A stretch of 64,000 bases of DNA from CAYPGJ01 sp964638515 (GCA_964638515.1 CAZWZL010000001.1:1-64000), one strand, 5' to 3'; shown: positions 14,865 through 24,779, counted from the stretch's first letter. Notes: generated by a model not told the origin, from the letters alone. Numbers and translations: made by a program.

Positions 14865-17219
14865 TCAAATCAGCCGAATCGCGCGCCGACCGATCCACTC
14901 GATCGTGAGCAGCAGCACGACGGCCAGCAGGGCTGCCGGAGTGTCCCAGAGCGTCTCGAATCGCTCCCGCACGGCCCGGATTTCACGGTTGGGGAGCGCG
15001 CCCGCCAATTCGGAGAGTTCGTCCGGCTTCCACAGCCGCCCGCCTGTCTCCTGCGCGAGCCGGGCCAGCAAAACATGATCGGTCTCGGGTCGGCGCAGCT
15101 CGTCGTCGGGGAGCGACACGATCGCTTCACCCGTCAGCCCCAGGCCCGACAATCCGGGTTCGATGACCCTGACGCTCCACTCGCCCGCTTCTGGAGGCGT
15201 CCAGACGGCGCCAAAGCGCCGCGGGGCGGCGGACCCATCACCCACATCCTCGGCGCCGGCGGCCAGCTCGATGACCGTTCCGGCTTCTGCTTCTCCGGCT
15301 TCGCGCCGGCGCTCCAATCGCAGCCCGATCGAGCGGTATGCGGCGTCGATCAGTCGCTGATCGAGCAGTTCCACCGACACTCGAACGGCCTGCTCCACCA
15401 CGCTGCGGCGCGGGCTGACTTCCACCACGGCCGGCTTGCCGGCGCGGCCCAGCGTGCCTCGACCGAGGTACCGAAGCGTCTGCACCCAGAACCGCTCGGG
15501 GATCTCCTCGCCGCGCCCGAATCGCCATCGCCACGTTTCGTCCGTCGCGACGTAGACCACGGAGCCGGCGCCGAACCGCATCGTGAGCGCCACCGGCCAT
15601 CGCTCATCCGTATCGCTCACTCGTCCGACGGCCAGCGATTCGGCCGCGGGCTTCAATGTCTCGGGATCGATGCGCTGCACCCATCGCAGCAGATTCCAGC
15701 CCGTGTCCTCGCGGAGCATTTCCGCGGGCCACCCGTCGCCTTCGTCGCTCCCGAGACGGAGCACGCCGAGCCGTTCGGAGAGCGGTGTCGGTTCGACCAA
15801 GACCATTCCAACGACGCTCGGCCAGGCGGATTGTCCGGGCGAGCCGGTCATCGGCAGCACGTCGGCCAGGGGTGTGTCGAACCATTTTTGCGGGGTGGAG
15901 CCGGCGCCGCCGATCCACAGCAGCCCGGCGCCCCTGAGCGCGATGTGCTCGCGCAGTTGTTCCAGTTGCGTCTTCGTGAACACCCCCGGATCAACGTCGC
16001 CCAGCGCGATGACGTCGAACTCCGCCCACCGCTCGGGCGAATCGGGCAGCGCGTCCACTTCGACATCGCCCTCTTGCAGATAACGGCGATTCGGCGCCAG
16101 CAGGAGCGCCGAAGAGACGATGGTTTTCTCGCGAAGCAGCAGATTCTTGACGTACCGCTGTTCCCATCGCGGATACCCGTCCACGTACAGCACACGCATG
16201 GGCCTCTCGACGAACTCCACCGTGGTTTCCGCGCTGTTGTTGCCCTCGATGAGGTCTTCGCCTTCCGGCACGAGTTCCACACGCCACACCGACTTGCCCG
16301 CGAGATCCTCTCGTCTCCCGAGCGCGACGGTGGCGCCCTGGTCTCCGATCTCGACGCGTCGCTCCTCGAGCGTGATATTCGTTCCGACGTCCACGAGTCG
16401 AACGGATGCGGCGCGTACGCCGCTGCCCGGGGCGCCCAAGCGTTCGATGTCCACGGTGATGGGCGCGACGTCGTGGACGTAGGCCACGCCGGGACCCTCG
16501 ACCCGAGCGATGCCGATATCGCCGACCCCATCCTCGCTTCCCAGCGCCACGATGTGCACCGGCACGCGCTCGGCCTGCAGTTGGCGCATCGCGGCTCGGC
16601 CGGGTTCATCGATGCTTCGGCCGTCCGTGAAGAGCACGATGGCCGAGAGGGGGCGGGCGGCCGCTCGACGCAGGGCCTGCTCGATAGCGAGCCCGATGGC
16701 CGTGCGGCGCCCCTTGGGCTCGCCGAAGGAAAGCTCGCCCTGCGCGTCGCGCTTGAGGTCGTACGCGCCCGCGTCGAACCCCATCCACACCAGCTCTCGT
16801 TCGCGCGCGAGGCCATCCCACATGTCCTTGGTGGCGCTGATGGCGCCGATGGCCGCGGCGTCGCGCGTTGGTCGAACGCCCTGCGCGTGTTCGGCGTCGG
16901 CGATGGTCATGGAGGCGGAACGATCCACGAGCGCCATGACCCAGTCGCGCTCGACGCTCTCCTCGCGTTCCACGAGTCTTGGGCCCGCGGCCAGCGCCGC
17001 CACCAACATCAGCAGCAGTGCGCGAAGGCTCGCGAGCGAGCTTCTTGCCCAGAGCGGTCCGGTCAGTTTGCGGTAGGACCACGCCGCGAACACGATCGCG
17101 ACGATGCCCGCGCCGGCCCACGCCCACGCGGGGAACGCGCGTTCGAAACCGAATGCGACCCCCTCGGCGCCGGGCGCCACGTCTCGAAGGCCGAGCAGCC
17201 ATCGTGCCCAATCGCTCAT
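14865..17219 (-). CDS. Membrane VWA / glutamine-amidotransferase-like protein
   Basis: A 784-residue protein with membrane segments near residues 33-48, 60-80 and at the C-terminus (LLAVVLLLTIEWIG). A VWA domain follows the second segment: DRSASM gives the DxSxS metal site at Asp99, Ser101 and Ser103, with IVLFTDGRS and VHIVALGSEDGVGDIGI later in the domain. The middle has MRVLYVDGYPRWEQRY and LLWIGGAGS, typical of the class I glutamine-amidotransferase-like domain seen in these Bat-cluster proteins, but no catalytic Cys-nucleophile motif is apparent. Start ATG 17219 overlaps the BatA-like gene by ATGA. It is likely an inner-membrane protein whose substrate-binding parts face outside, working with the MoxR ATPase. 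Confidence 0.85.
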   Translation of the reverse strand: MSDWARWLLGLRDVAPGAEGVAFGFERAFPAWAWAGAGIVAIVFAAWSYRKLTGPLWARSSLASLRALLLMLVAALAAGPRLVEREESVERDWVMALVDRSASMTIADAEHAQGVRPTRDAAAIGAISATKDMWDGLARERELVWMGFDAGAYDLKRDAQGELSFGEPKGRRTAIGLAIEQALRRAAARPLSAIVLFTDGRSIDEPGRAAMRQLQAERVPVHIVALGSEDGVGDIGIARVEGPGVAYVHDVAPITVDIERLGAPGSGVRAASVRLVDVGTNITLEERRVEIGDQGATVALGRREDLAGKSVWRVELVPEGEDLIEGNNSAETTVEFVERPMRVLYVDGYPRWEQRYVKNLLLREKTIVSSALLLAPNRRYLQEGDVEVDALPDSPERWAEFDVIALGDVDPGVFTKTQLEQLREHIALRGAGLLWIGGAGSTPQKWFDTPLADVLPMTGSPGQSAWPSVVGMVLVEPTPLSERLGVLRLGSDEGDGWPAEMLREDTGWNLLRWVQRIDPETLKPAAESLAVGRVSDTDERWPVALTMRFGAGSVVYVATDETWRWRFGRGEEIPERFWVQTLRYLGRGTLGRAGKPAVVEVSPRRSVVEQAVRVSVELLDQRLIDAAYRSIGLRLERRREAGEAEAGTVIELAAGAEDVGDGSAAPRRFGAVWTPPEAGEWSVRVIEPGLSGLGLTGEAIVSLPDDELRRPETDHVLLARLAQETGGRLWKPDELSELAGALPNREIRAVRERFETLWDTPAALLAVVLLLTIEWIGRRAIRLI

Positions 17220-19429
17220 GCCGGGGCGCCTTCTTCTTCTCGAACGGCGTGTGAGAACGAGCGGGCGAGCAGAGTTTCGAGCATCGCGAGCAACAAGGCG
17301 CCGAGCAGCAGCGGCCAGCCCGCGACGGCCTTCTCTTCCCGGGCCTTGGAGAGCTGACCGAATCCGTCGGCCGAGACCCATCGAACGCCGCCGTCGGCTC
17401 CCTCGAATCCTTGTGTCAGCCACCCCCCAACGACCGCCGCGCCCTGGGTATCGACGCGACCGGCGCGCACATCGGCGTTGATACCGACCAGGCCTCGCTC
17501 TGCGCCTCGCCCGTCGATCGCGCGAAAGAGAGCGGCTCGGCGCGCGGGCTCAAGGCTTCGCCCGGTGGCGTCGACGAACATGCCGGCGAGTTCCGGCGAA
17601 CCGGCTTCGCGCAGTTCTTCGGCGCGTCTGGGCGCCGAGACGTGTGCGCCCGCCATCTGGGCCCAGCTGGCGACGCCGGCGCCGACGCCCTGTCGGACGA
17701 TTTCCTGCGTGAGCGCCACCATAAGTGGCTTCACGGGCAGGTCGGTCCAGGCGACGTTGAGTGCGGAGGAGGCGTACACCACCATTCCGGCGCCCAGGTG
17801 TTCGCCGGCGCGCGCGGCCATAATCCACGGCGTTCCGTCCTCGAGGCGGAGCACATCGGCGGCCGTGCCGCTCTCGAGCGGGAGTGTTCGCGTGACACCG
17901 ACGGCGCGGGTGAGCTCGGCCATCTCGGGGCGGAGCAACGTTGTGAGCGCGTGTTCGGGTTGCTCGGCAGCGAGACGTGCGGGGGACTCTCGTATCAGTG
18001 GCTCACGGGCGATGCGCCAGTCGAGGGCAAACGCTCGCACGAACCCGTCGGACCATGTGTGCACGGTGGCGTCTGGAGGCGGGAACACGACCACCACGCC
18101 GCCCGATTCGACGTGCTTTGAGAGTCTGTCCCACCCGTCGGGCTCGACGAGATCCGGCCGGCAGACGAACACGACATCGAGGCCGGCGAGCGCGGAGGCG
18201 TCGATCGCGGTCGGTTGGATGTCCGTGGGCTCCACCTGGGCCGCGCCGATCTTGCCGGGGCGGAGCGCCAGCGCGAGCCACTCGCCTCCGGACATGATGA
18301 GCACGCGTGAGCCGGTTGCGAAGGACCGGCGATCGACCACGCCGACCTTGATGGATTCTCGAACGCCGACGGGGCGGCGAAACGTGTTGTCACCGGAGAC
18401 GGCGTCTTCATCGATTTCGGCGATGATCGCCCAGCCGCTTGCGGCGCGTCGCGCTGCGGCCGAGGTATCGACGCTGAGGGAGGCGCCGGCTTCGCTTTGT
18501 CCGGAGCTCCATCGCACTTCAGCCCGGGACCATGCTCCTTCCACGCGGCCCGTTTCGCCGGAGGCCGCGCCCACTCGGATCACGGTCGTGCTGGAGGCGC
18601 CGACGGCGTCGCCGCTGCGAGTGAGTCGCACGCGCACCTGTTCGGAGGCGGCGACATCACCGCCGGTGATGACAACGGGGCGCAGGGCGTCCACGGCCGA
18701 GACACTGACGTTGCCGCCCGGGACGGGGGCCGGCTCGCTGGCTGCGACGCTTACGCGGGCCGGGTTCTTCATGCCCTTGAGCGCGCTGGAGAGCGATTCA
18801 CCGACGTCGGCCGAGCCGGTGGTGAAATCGCTGAGGATGGCGACCAGCACGCTTGTGCGATCCTCGCGTTCTTCTCTGATCAATTCTGTGCGGAGCAGTT
18901 CGAGTGCGCCGGCCCAGTCGGCGCGCGCATCCGTCGGCTCGATGCGGGCGATCACGTTGCGGACGGCGCCGGTGTCGGAGGCCGCGGGCAGCACGACGCT
19001 CTGTGCGGGGGCGCCGAGCGTGATCACGCCAACGCGATCTCCGGCTGTGAGGCCGGTGAGGAGGGACTCGGCGCTCGCGCGGAACCGATCGAGCGCGCTG
19101 CGGCCGTCTTCGCCTTTGGCGCCGGCGGCCAGGGAGGTGTCGAGCAGCAGGTACACCGTCTTGCCGCCGCCTCCGAGCACGCCGGCGGCTTGGAGGGCTG
19201 GTCTGCCGACGGCCAGGGCCACCAGGAGCACGACCGCGCATCGGGCGAGGAGGAGGAGGAGTTGCTCGATGCGCAGGCGGCGCTTTTGTTTGCGGTACGC
19301 CTCAAGCAGGAATCGCATCGCGCCCCAGACGATGGGTTTTCGCTTTCGTCGGGCGAGCAGGTGGATGAGGATCGGGATGGCCACGCACGCCGCCCCTGCC
19401 GCGAACAACATCGGGTGAAGAAACGTCAC
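17216..19429 (-). CDS. BatA-like membrane protein with degenerate VWA domain
   Basis: A 737-residue protein that begins FLHPMLFAAGAACVAIPILIHLL, followed by RRKRKPIVWGAMRFLLEA and a second membrane segment at about 56-76. This is the N-terminal BatA domain found in aerotolerance-type operons. A VWA-like domain follows, but the metal site reads DTSLA (Asp97, Ser99, then Ala101) where functional sites have DxSxS, so metal binding is doubtful. A C-terminal membrane segment lies near residues 705-725. Start GTG 19429 has GAGGAGG eight bases upstream. The gene lies between the DUF58 gene and the VWA gene, the usual order in MoxR clusters. Confidence 0.88.
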   Translation of the reverse strand: MTFLHPMLFAAGAACVAIPILIHLLARRKRKPIVWGAMRFLLEAYRKQKRRLRIEQLLLLLARCAVVLLVALAVGRPALQAAGVLGGGGKTVYLLLDTSLAAGAKGEDGRSALDRFRASAESLLTGLTAGDRVGVITLGAPAQSVVLPAASDTGAVRNVIARIEPTDARADWAGALELLRTELIREEREDRTSVLVAILSDFTTGSADVGESLSSALKGMKNPARVSVAASEPAPVPGGNVSVSAVDALRPVVITGGDVAASEQVRVRLTRSGDAVGASSTTVIRVGAASGETGRVEGAWSRAEVRWSSGQSEAGASLSVDTSAAARRAASGWAIIAEIDEDAVSGDNTFRRPVGVRESIKVGVVDRRSFATGSRVLIMSGGEWLALALRPGKIGAAQVEPTDIQPTAIDASALAGLDVVFVCRPDLVEPDGWDRLSKHVESGGVVVVFPPPDATVHTWSDGFVRAFALDWRIAREPLIRESPARLAAEQPEHALTTLLRPEMAELTRAVGVTRTLPLESGTAADVLRLEDGTPWIMAARAGEHLGAGMVVYASSALNVAWTDLPVKPLMVALTQEIVRQGVGAGVASWAQMAGAHVSAPRRAEELREAGSPELAGMFVDATGRSLEPARRAALFRAIDGRGAERGLVGINADVRAGRVDTQGAAVVGGWLTQGFEGADGGVRWVSADGFGQLSKAREEKAVAGWPLLLGALLLAMLETLLARSFSHAVREEEGAPA

Positions 19430-19442
19430 GGGGCGGGCCTCC

Positions 19443-20453
19443 TCATCCCATTTTCGCCCGCTTGAGGCGCGCGTTCCGGCGCGACATGAATGCTGCGAGC
19501 GGCGGGCCCAGCCAGTCGTGGGTGCGGACGAGTTGGTAGTCGAAGCCGAGCCCGCGGGCCAGGCGCTCAATCTCCTTGCGGTGCTTCTCGAAGGACTCGA
19601 GGTAGGCATCGCGGATGGCGCGTGGGTCGATGCGCACACGGCCCTCGCCCTCCAGGCCGAGGAACGGCGCGGTTTCGCGCAGGTCGAAGGTTTCCTCTCG
19701 GCGGTCGATCACCTGCATCACGATGACGTCGTGGCCTCGGTGGCGGGCGCGCGCGAGCGCGGCTCGGATGTCTTCGGGATCGGCGTAAAAGTCGCTGACG
19801 ATGACCAGTAGAGATCGGTTGGTCAGCTTGGCGATGGTCTGGTCCATCGCGCGCCCGATGTCGGTGGGCGCCTCGACCGGGTGTGTGGCGAGCGCCGTGA
19901 CGATCTGGCGCCACTGGCCCTGCGCGCTCGAGCGCCGCACCATGTTCTTGACGCCGTCGGCGTACACGACGACGCCGGCTCGATCACCCTGCGTGAGCGC
20001 CATGTAGGAGAGCGCCGCGGCCACGGCGGTGGCGTGATCGAACTTGGTCCAGTTCACGCGTCCGTCGACGCTTGTCTTCCTGCCTGAGCCTGACGCCTCC
20101 TCGAACATCCGCGTGCCGAAGTTCATCGACCCGGACGCGTCGACCATCACGACGACGTCGAGATTGGTTTCCTGCTCATGCTGCTTCAGATAGAGCTTGT
20201 CGGAGCGGCCGAAGACTTTCCAATCGAGCCGGCGCAGGTCGTCCCCCTGCACGTAGGGCCGGTGCTGGGCGAACTCGACGCTGACGCCCTGATAGGGCGA
20301 GCGGTGCATGCCGTTCATGACGCCTTCGACGATGTGCTTGGCGCGCAGTTCGAGCGAGCCGAGGCGCGCCAGCGTCTGTGGGTGCAGATACAGCGTGGCG
20401 TCGACGGCGTTTGGCGTCGTTGGTCCTGCCGGTCTCGGGAGTTCCGCGGCCAT
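19443..20453 (-). CDS. DUF58 domain protein (VWA-type MoxR partner)
   Basis: A 336-residue cytoplasmic protein of the DUF58 family. The family motif GxxxSPYxGxSVEFAxHRPYxxGDDLRRLDWKVFGRSDKLYLKQ is intact across residues 47-90. A VWA-like metal site DASGSM is at 105-110, with LLVIVSDFYAD later. These proteins are encoded next to MoxR ATPases and are thought to bind them through the metal site during assembly or activation of partner complexes. The start is ATG 20453, seven bases after the moxR stop. Confidence 0.93.
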   Translation of the reverse strand: MAAELPRPAGPTTPNAVDATLYLHPQTLARLGSLELRAKHIVEGVMNGMHRSPYQGVSVEFAQHRPYVQGDDLRRLDWKVFGRSDKLYLKQHEQETNLDVVVMVDASGSMNFGTRMFEEASGSGRKTSVDGRVNWTKFDHATAVAAALSYMALTQGDRAGVVVYADGVKNMVRRSSAQGQWRQIVTALATHPVEAPTDIGRAMDQTIAKLTNRSLLVIVSDFYADPEDIRAALARARHRGHDVIVMQVIDRREETFDLRETAPFLGLEGEGRVRIDPRAIRDAYLESFEKHRKEIERLARGLGFDYQLVRTHDWLGPPLAAFMSRRNARLKRAKMG

Positions 20454-20460
20454 CAGACGC

Positions 20461-21543
<1,083 letters not shown>

Positions 21544-21807
21544 GGAAGCCTCCTTGATGCCCCTTCCGGTCGCCGTTCATTCTGGACAGCTGGCTCCCAA
21601 ACACGTGCAACCAGCCCTCTTCAGACCGATCCTAGGGCGTTTGGGTTCCAACCCCATTGACGAGAACAACGCCTTTGAGCCTCCATTCATCGGTTGGTCG
21701 GGCCTAGCTTGTCACTTCCTGCAACGTGGCCCCGGCATGGTGACCTGCGAAGAGGCTGGACGACCAATTGGGGTTGTGGGCCCACGAGAAGTCACCCAAG
21801 GACGTGG

Positions 21808-21816
21808 TTATCCACA
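21808..21816 (+). promoter_or_regulatory. DnaA box, perfect consensus
   Basis: TTATCCACA, the exact 9-base DnaA-binding consensus, within the lower-GC region beside dnaA. Confidence 0.6.
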
Positions 21817-21867
21817 AAGAATCCAGATCACGAGCACTTCTGAATGGCCAAGGGAGGTGGATGGTTC

Positions 21868-21889
21868 TTCGTTCTCTATAGAAAGCGAA
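21868..21889. repeat. Imperfect 22-base palindrome centred on TATA
   Basis: TTCGTTCTC and GAAAGCGAA flank TATA; 18 of 22 bases match the reverse complement. It lies in the most AT-rich part of the candidate origin and could be a protein-binding site. Confidence 0.35.
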
Positions 21890-21914
21890 GCGCAAAGGGA
21901 TTCGTATGGCCTGT

Positions 21915-21934
21915 CGGGATGTGGACACATCCCG
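21915..21934. repeat. Perfect 9+9 inverted repeat, operator-like
   Basis: CGGGATGTG and CACATCCCG separated by GA. It overlaps a weak DnaA box (TGTGGACAC). The form suits a dimeric regulator; which one is unknown. Confidence 0.5.
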
Positions 21935-22081
21935 GAATCTCGCCATAAGTGTTTGTGCTTCGGCTTGTTACGGGCGATTGGTTCGTCGCTCTCCTGTCGG
22001 TGGTTTGTCGGTGAGGTTTGGCTGGTGGCGATTCGAGGAGTCGGTGGGATGGTCGCACAGGATTTCCACAACCATTCAGGG

Positions 22082-22097
22082 GCACCATGCATGGTGC
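22082..22097. repeat. Perfect 16-base palindrome
   Basis: GCACCATGCATGGTGC is its own reverse complement and lies 43 bases past the dnaA stop. It could be a protein site or, as a hairpin, part of the dnaA transcript end; no T tract follows. Confidence 0.4.
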
Positions 22098-22139
22098 TTG
22101 GTTGGCGCAGCCGACAGGATGTCTTGGTCGCCCTGGCGC

Positions 22140-23597
22140 TTACCGCTGCACCCCGGGACGGGGGATCTGGGACCGTTGTTGCAGGGTTGTCACTACAGCG
22201 GCGTAGTCCGGGTTGGCTTCCATCCGCTCGGCCGTGGTTCGAACGGCGTGCATGACGGTGGTGTGGTCGCGGCCACCAAAGTAGTTGCCGATCTCTTCGA
22301 GGGAGTGGTCGGTGAGCTTGCGGGCCAGGAACATGCAGAGCTGGCGTGGCTGTGCGATGGATTTCTGCCGGCGTTTTGATTGCAGGTCGGAGAGTTTGAG
22401 GGAATAGAACTCGGCCACGGTGTCGATGATGACGCTGATTGAGACCTTGAGTGGGGCCTTGGACGGGAGTTGGGCCAAGACCCGCTGTGCCAGATCGAGC
22501 GAGAGCGGCAGGTTTTCGATGTTGGCTTGCGCCTGGAGGCGGACGACGGCGCCCTCGAGTTCGCGGATGTTGGCGTCGATGGAGGCGGCGATGAGGGCCG
22601 CGACATCGCTGGGGATGTCGAGTCCTCGGAGTTCAGCCTTCTTTTGGACGATGGCGATTCGGGTGTCGTAGGAGGGGCGCTCCACTTCGGCGACGAGACC
22701 CCACTTGAAGCGTGAGACGAGGCGTTCTTCAAGAGATGGGATCAGGTCGGGCGGCGCGTCGGACGAGAGCACGATCTGCTTCTGGGCCTGGAAGAGCGAG
22801 TTGAACGTGTGGAAGAACTCTTCCTGCACACGGTCGTGGTTGGCGAGAAAGTGGATGTCGTCGATTACGAGCACGTCGGCGTCTCGGAATCGATGGCGAA
22901 AGCCGGGCATCTGGTTGGATGTGACGGCCTCGACGAACTGGGTGAGGAAGCCTTCGCAGGAGGTGTAGTGGATCGTGGCGGCGGGATTCCGATCACAGAT
23001 TCGGTGGCAGACGGCCTGGAGCAGGTGGGATTTGCCAAGACCGACGCGGCCATGGATGAAGAGCGGGTTGTACGCGCGCCCCGGGTTTTCGGCGACGGCG
23101 AGGGCCGCGGCGTGCGCGAGGCGGTTTTCCGGCCCGGTGATGAAGTTGTCAAAGGTGAAATCGGGCGAGACCCTCAGTGACTCCGCGGCGTGAGAGACTC
23201 GCGCGGGCGCCTTGGGGATGGGCGGCAGTGGGATGGCCGGCCCGTTGGGGGTTGGTTGTTCGGCGAGCTCGTCGAGGTTGTGGTCGGGCTCATCGGCGGC
23301 GGGGGCGGAGGGCATGAATGGTGCGTGTCCGTTGAGCGCGGCGAGTGATTCGCCTGCACGAAGGAATCGCACTGTGAGGAGCATGCCGGTGATGGCCTGG
23401 GCGGCTTCGGTGAAGAAGGCAGCGCAATCGGTCTCGAGGTATCTGCGTCGCGCGGGCTGATGGACGCGCAGAAAGAGCGAGCCCCGGTCGATGCCGAGGA
23501 ACTCGAGCTCGTCGAACCACTTCCGGCAGACACCGACGTGGTGCCTTCGGATGTGCAAGAGAATAGCGTCCCAGATCTTGTGATCCGGTCCGGTCAT
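22140..23597 (-). CDS. dnaA: Chromosomal replication initiator DnaA
   Basis: The 485-residue initiator that binds DnaA boxes and opens the origin. Domain I is at about 1-85, a Pro/Ala-rich linker at 95-140, the AAA+ domain III at about 143-360 and the DNA-binding domain IV at the end. Walker A reads GRVGLGKSH (usually GGVGLGKTH) at 183-191, Walker B is VLVIDDIHFL near 242-251, and domain IV has the signature GGRDHTTVMHA. FDNFITGPENRLAHAAA is the usual start of domain III. ATG 23597 has GGAG nine bases upstream. A TTGACA-N17-TACGTT promoter lies about 115 bases upstream. The usual dnaN neighbour is absent; MBL hydrolase is upstream and moxR downstream. Confidence 0.97.
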   Translation of the reverse strand: MTGPDHKIWDAILLHIRRHHVGVCRKWFDELEFLGIDRGSLFLRVHQPARRRYLETDCAAFFTEAAQAITGMLLTVRFLRAGESLAALNGHAPFMPSAPAADEPDHNLDELAEQPTPNGPAIPLPPIPKAPARVSHAAESLRVSPDFTFDNFITGPENRLAHAAALAVAENPGRAYNPLFIHGRVGLGKSHLLQAVCHRICDRNPAATIHYTSCEGFLTQFVEAVTSNQMPGFRHRFRDADVLVIDDIHFLANHDRVQEEFFHTFNSLFQAQKQIVLSSDAPPDLIPSLEERLVSRFKWGLVAEVERPSYDTRIAIVQKKAELRGLDIPSDVAALIAASIDANIRELEGAVVRLQAQANIENLPLSLDLAQRVLAQLPSKAPLKVSISVIIDTVAEFYSLKLSDLQSKRRQKSIAQPRQLCMFLARKLTDHSLEEIGNYFGGRDHTTVMHAVRTTAERMEANPDYAAVVTTLQQRSQIPRPGVQR

Positions 23598-23710
23598 GCG
23601 CGAGGCTCCGCCCGAAAGGCATCGGGCTCGTGGTTGAACTTCGCCCCGAGAGATCCCACCTAACGCCGTCCCCGGGCGCGTCGTCGGGGCGAGCGACGCG
23701 GGGGGAACCC

Positions 23711-23739
23711 AACGTACGGGGCGGCTCGGCGCGTGTCAA
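23711..23739 (-). promoter_or_regulatory. Sigma-70 promoter for dnaA
   Basis: On the minus strand a perfect TTGACA is followed, 17 bases later, by TACGTT. This is the best -35/-10 pair in the window. It predicts a leader of roughly 100 bases before the dnaA start, in contrast to the leaderless pattern elsewhere. Confidence 0.7.
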
Positions 23740-23749
23740 CACCGAGCGA

Positions 23750-23777
23750 CAAAAACGCATCAGGACGAGTGTTTTTG
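23750..23777 (-). terminator. Possible weak terminator at the end of the MBL gene
   Basis: CAAAAAC and GTTTTTG form a 7-base inverted repeat around the stop codon of the MBL gene, and on the minus strand the second arm is a T-run. The stem is weak, so this is tentative. Confidence 0.3.
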
Positions 23778-24686
23778 TTCCTGCGCGGCGGCGTCGGCCA
23801 GCTGCTGGTCGTAGCGGTTTCGGTTGGTGCGCGCGTCCATCAGGAAGTGCACGCGTTGTGATTTTTCGTGGCCCACGGCGTTGATGAGGTGCTTGCGTGC
23901 GGTGACGAGATTGGATCGGCGCGAGACGTGGATGAGGACGAGGTGCTCACATTCGAGAACGGGGAGCCACTCGGCGATGTCATCGAGGTGCAGGTGCTTG
24001 CCGATCTTGGCGCGCGACTTGTGATCCGGCTCGACGAACGTGCATTCGGAGATGACGATGTGGGCGGTGCGGACCTCGGGGCGCACGAGCGCCGGGCCGG
24101 GCGCGGTGTCGCCCAGATAAGCCACGAGCGGCACATCGAGCGTGCGCGTGATGTCGACGCCGTTCGCCTTCAGTTCCCGGAGTTTTTCCTGAGGAAGATT
24201 GAGGAATTCGGGCTTGAGTTTCGATCGCTTCTCGATGATGGAGTAGCCGAAGGCGGGGCAGGTGTGCTCGACTTCGAAGCCCTTGAGCATCACGTTGTTC
24301 TTGATCTGGACTTCCTGTTCTGGTTCGAGGGGGATGATGTCGAAGGGGGTTGTTTGTTGTTCGAGTTCGACGAAGCCGTCCATCATTCGGCGGACGGCTC
24401 GTTCCGCGCGCGCGTCGCAGATGATCGTGCCCGTTCCCATGCCCTGGAACCGGCGTTGGGAACACCAGTAGGCGAGCCCGCCGACGTGGTCCATGTGGCC
24501 GTGGGAGATGACGGCGTACTTGGAGGCGAGCGCGTGTCGCGGGCACGCGCCCATGTCGAAGCAGACGTCGAGTTCGGGGATCTGGATGCAGGTGGATTCG
24601 CCGGCGATCGAGGCGCCTTGGACGCGGAACGGTGGCAGGAAGAGGAACCCGGGGGAGCCCTCGCGGGCGGGGGGCTTTGGAAGCAC
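23760..24686 (-). CDS. MBL-fold metallo-hydrolase, RNase Z-like
   Basis: A metallo-beta-lactamase-fold protein of about 308 residues. The metal motif SHGHMDHVGGL is at 61-71, YLGDT supplies a metal-bridging Asp, and LVLIHVSRRS supplies the late His. The order and the HTCPAFGYSI segment (HT-x-x-GY) are like RNase Z, the tRNA 3' endonuclease, though the long AxDxT-type loop was not identified with certainty, so a general MBL hydrolase is the safe name. Start GTG 24686 follows GGAG at a spacing of eight. It lies just upstream of dnaA; the dnaA promoter sits right after its stop. Divergent to the VTT membrane gene. Confidence 0.8.
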   Translation of the reverse strand: MLPKPPAREGSPGFLFLPPFRVQGASIAGESTCIQIPELDVCFDMGACPRHALASKYAVISHGHMDHVGGLAYWCSQRRFQGMGTGTIICDARAERAVRRMMDGFVELEQQTTPFDIIPLEPEQEVQIKNNVMLKGFEVEHTCPAFGYSIIEKRSKLKPEFLNLPQEKLRELKANGVDITRTLDVPLVAYLGDTAPGPALVRPEVRTAHIVISECTFVEPDHKSRAKIGKHLHLDDIAEWLPVLECEHLVLIHVSRRSNLVTARKHLINAVGHEKSQRVHFLMDARTNRNRYDQQLADAAAQEQKHSS

Positions 24687-24767
24687 GGGGGAATCTCCGT
24701 GGCTGGGCTTTCGCCCGGCCTGGCGTGACGGGAGCGCGGGATACGGGCCGCGCTGTCGCGGGGATGG

Positions 24768-24773
24768 TAGCGT
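24768..24773 (+). promoter_or_regulatory. -10 element TAGCGT for a leaderless transcript
   Basis: TAGCGT ends six bases before ATG 24780; no Shine-Dalgarno site is present. Confidence 0.5.
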
Positions 24774-24779
24774 GGGGCC

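Larger units (their letters stand above)
21544..22139. other. Lower-GC intergenic region next to dnaA, candidate oriC
   Basis: A 596-base non-coding stretch between the moxR start and the dnaA stop. By direct count 21841-21960 is about 51% G+C, well below the surrounding genes. It holds one perfect DnaA box (21808-21816), two weaker ones with two mismatches (ATTTCCACA at 22062-22070; TGTGGACAC at 21920-21928), and several inverted repeats. Position next to dnaA, lower GC and a consensus box fit a replication origin. Against it, only one box is perfect and I see no sharp change in G/C skew here. It must also contain the moxR promoter and perhaps the dnaA terminator. Confidence 0.45.

Noticed and set aside
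13962..17357. Plus-strand open frame of more than 1100 codons opposite the VWA and coiled-coil genes
   Set aside because: Rich in Arg/Ser/Pro with no domain; it is the antisense of well-supported minus-strand genes in high-GC DNA.
17478..19418. Plus-strand open frame of about 646 codons
   Set aside because: Antisense to the BatA-like gene; low-complexity Ser/Ala/Arg composition and no start signals.
21632..21638. TAGGAT hexamer as a leaderless promoter for moxR
   Set aside because: It is about 90 bases from the moxR start, which has its own strong AGGAGG, so it is at most an ordinary -10 and not part of the leaderless set.
23760..24686. Firm assignment as RNase Z (rnz)
   Set aside because: HxHxDH and the late metal ligands fit, but the diagnostic exosite arm could not be confirmed, so the general MBL name is kept.
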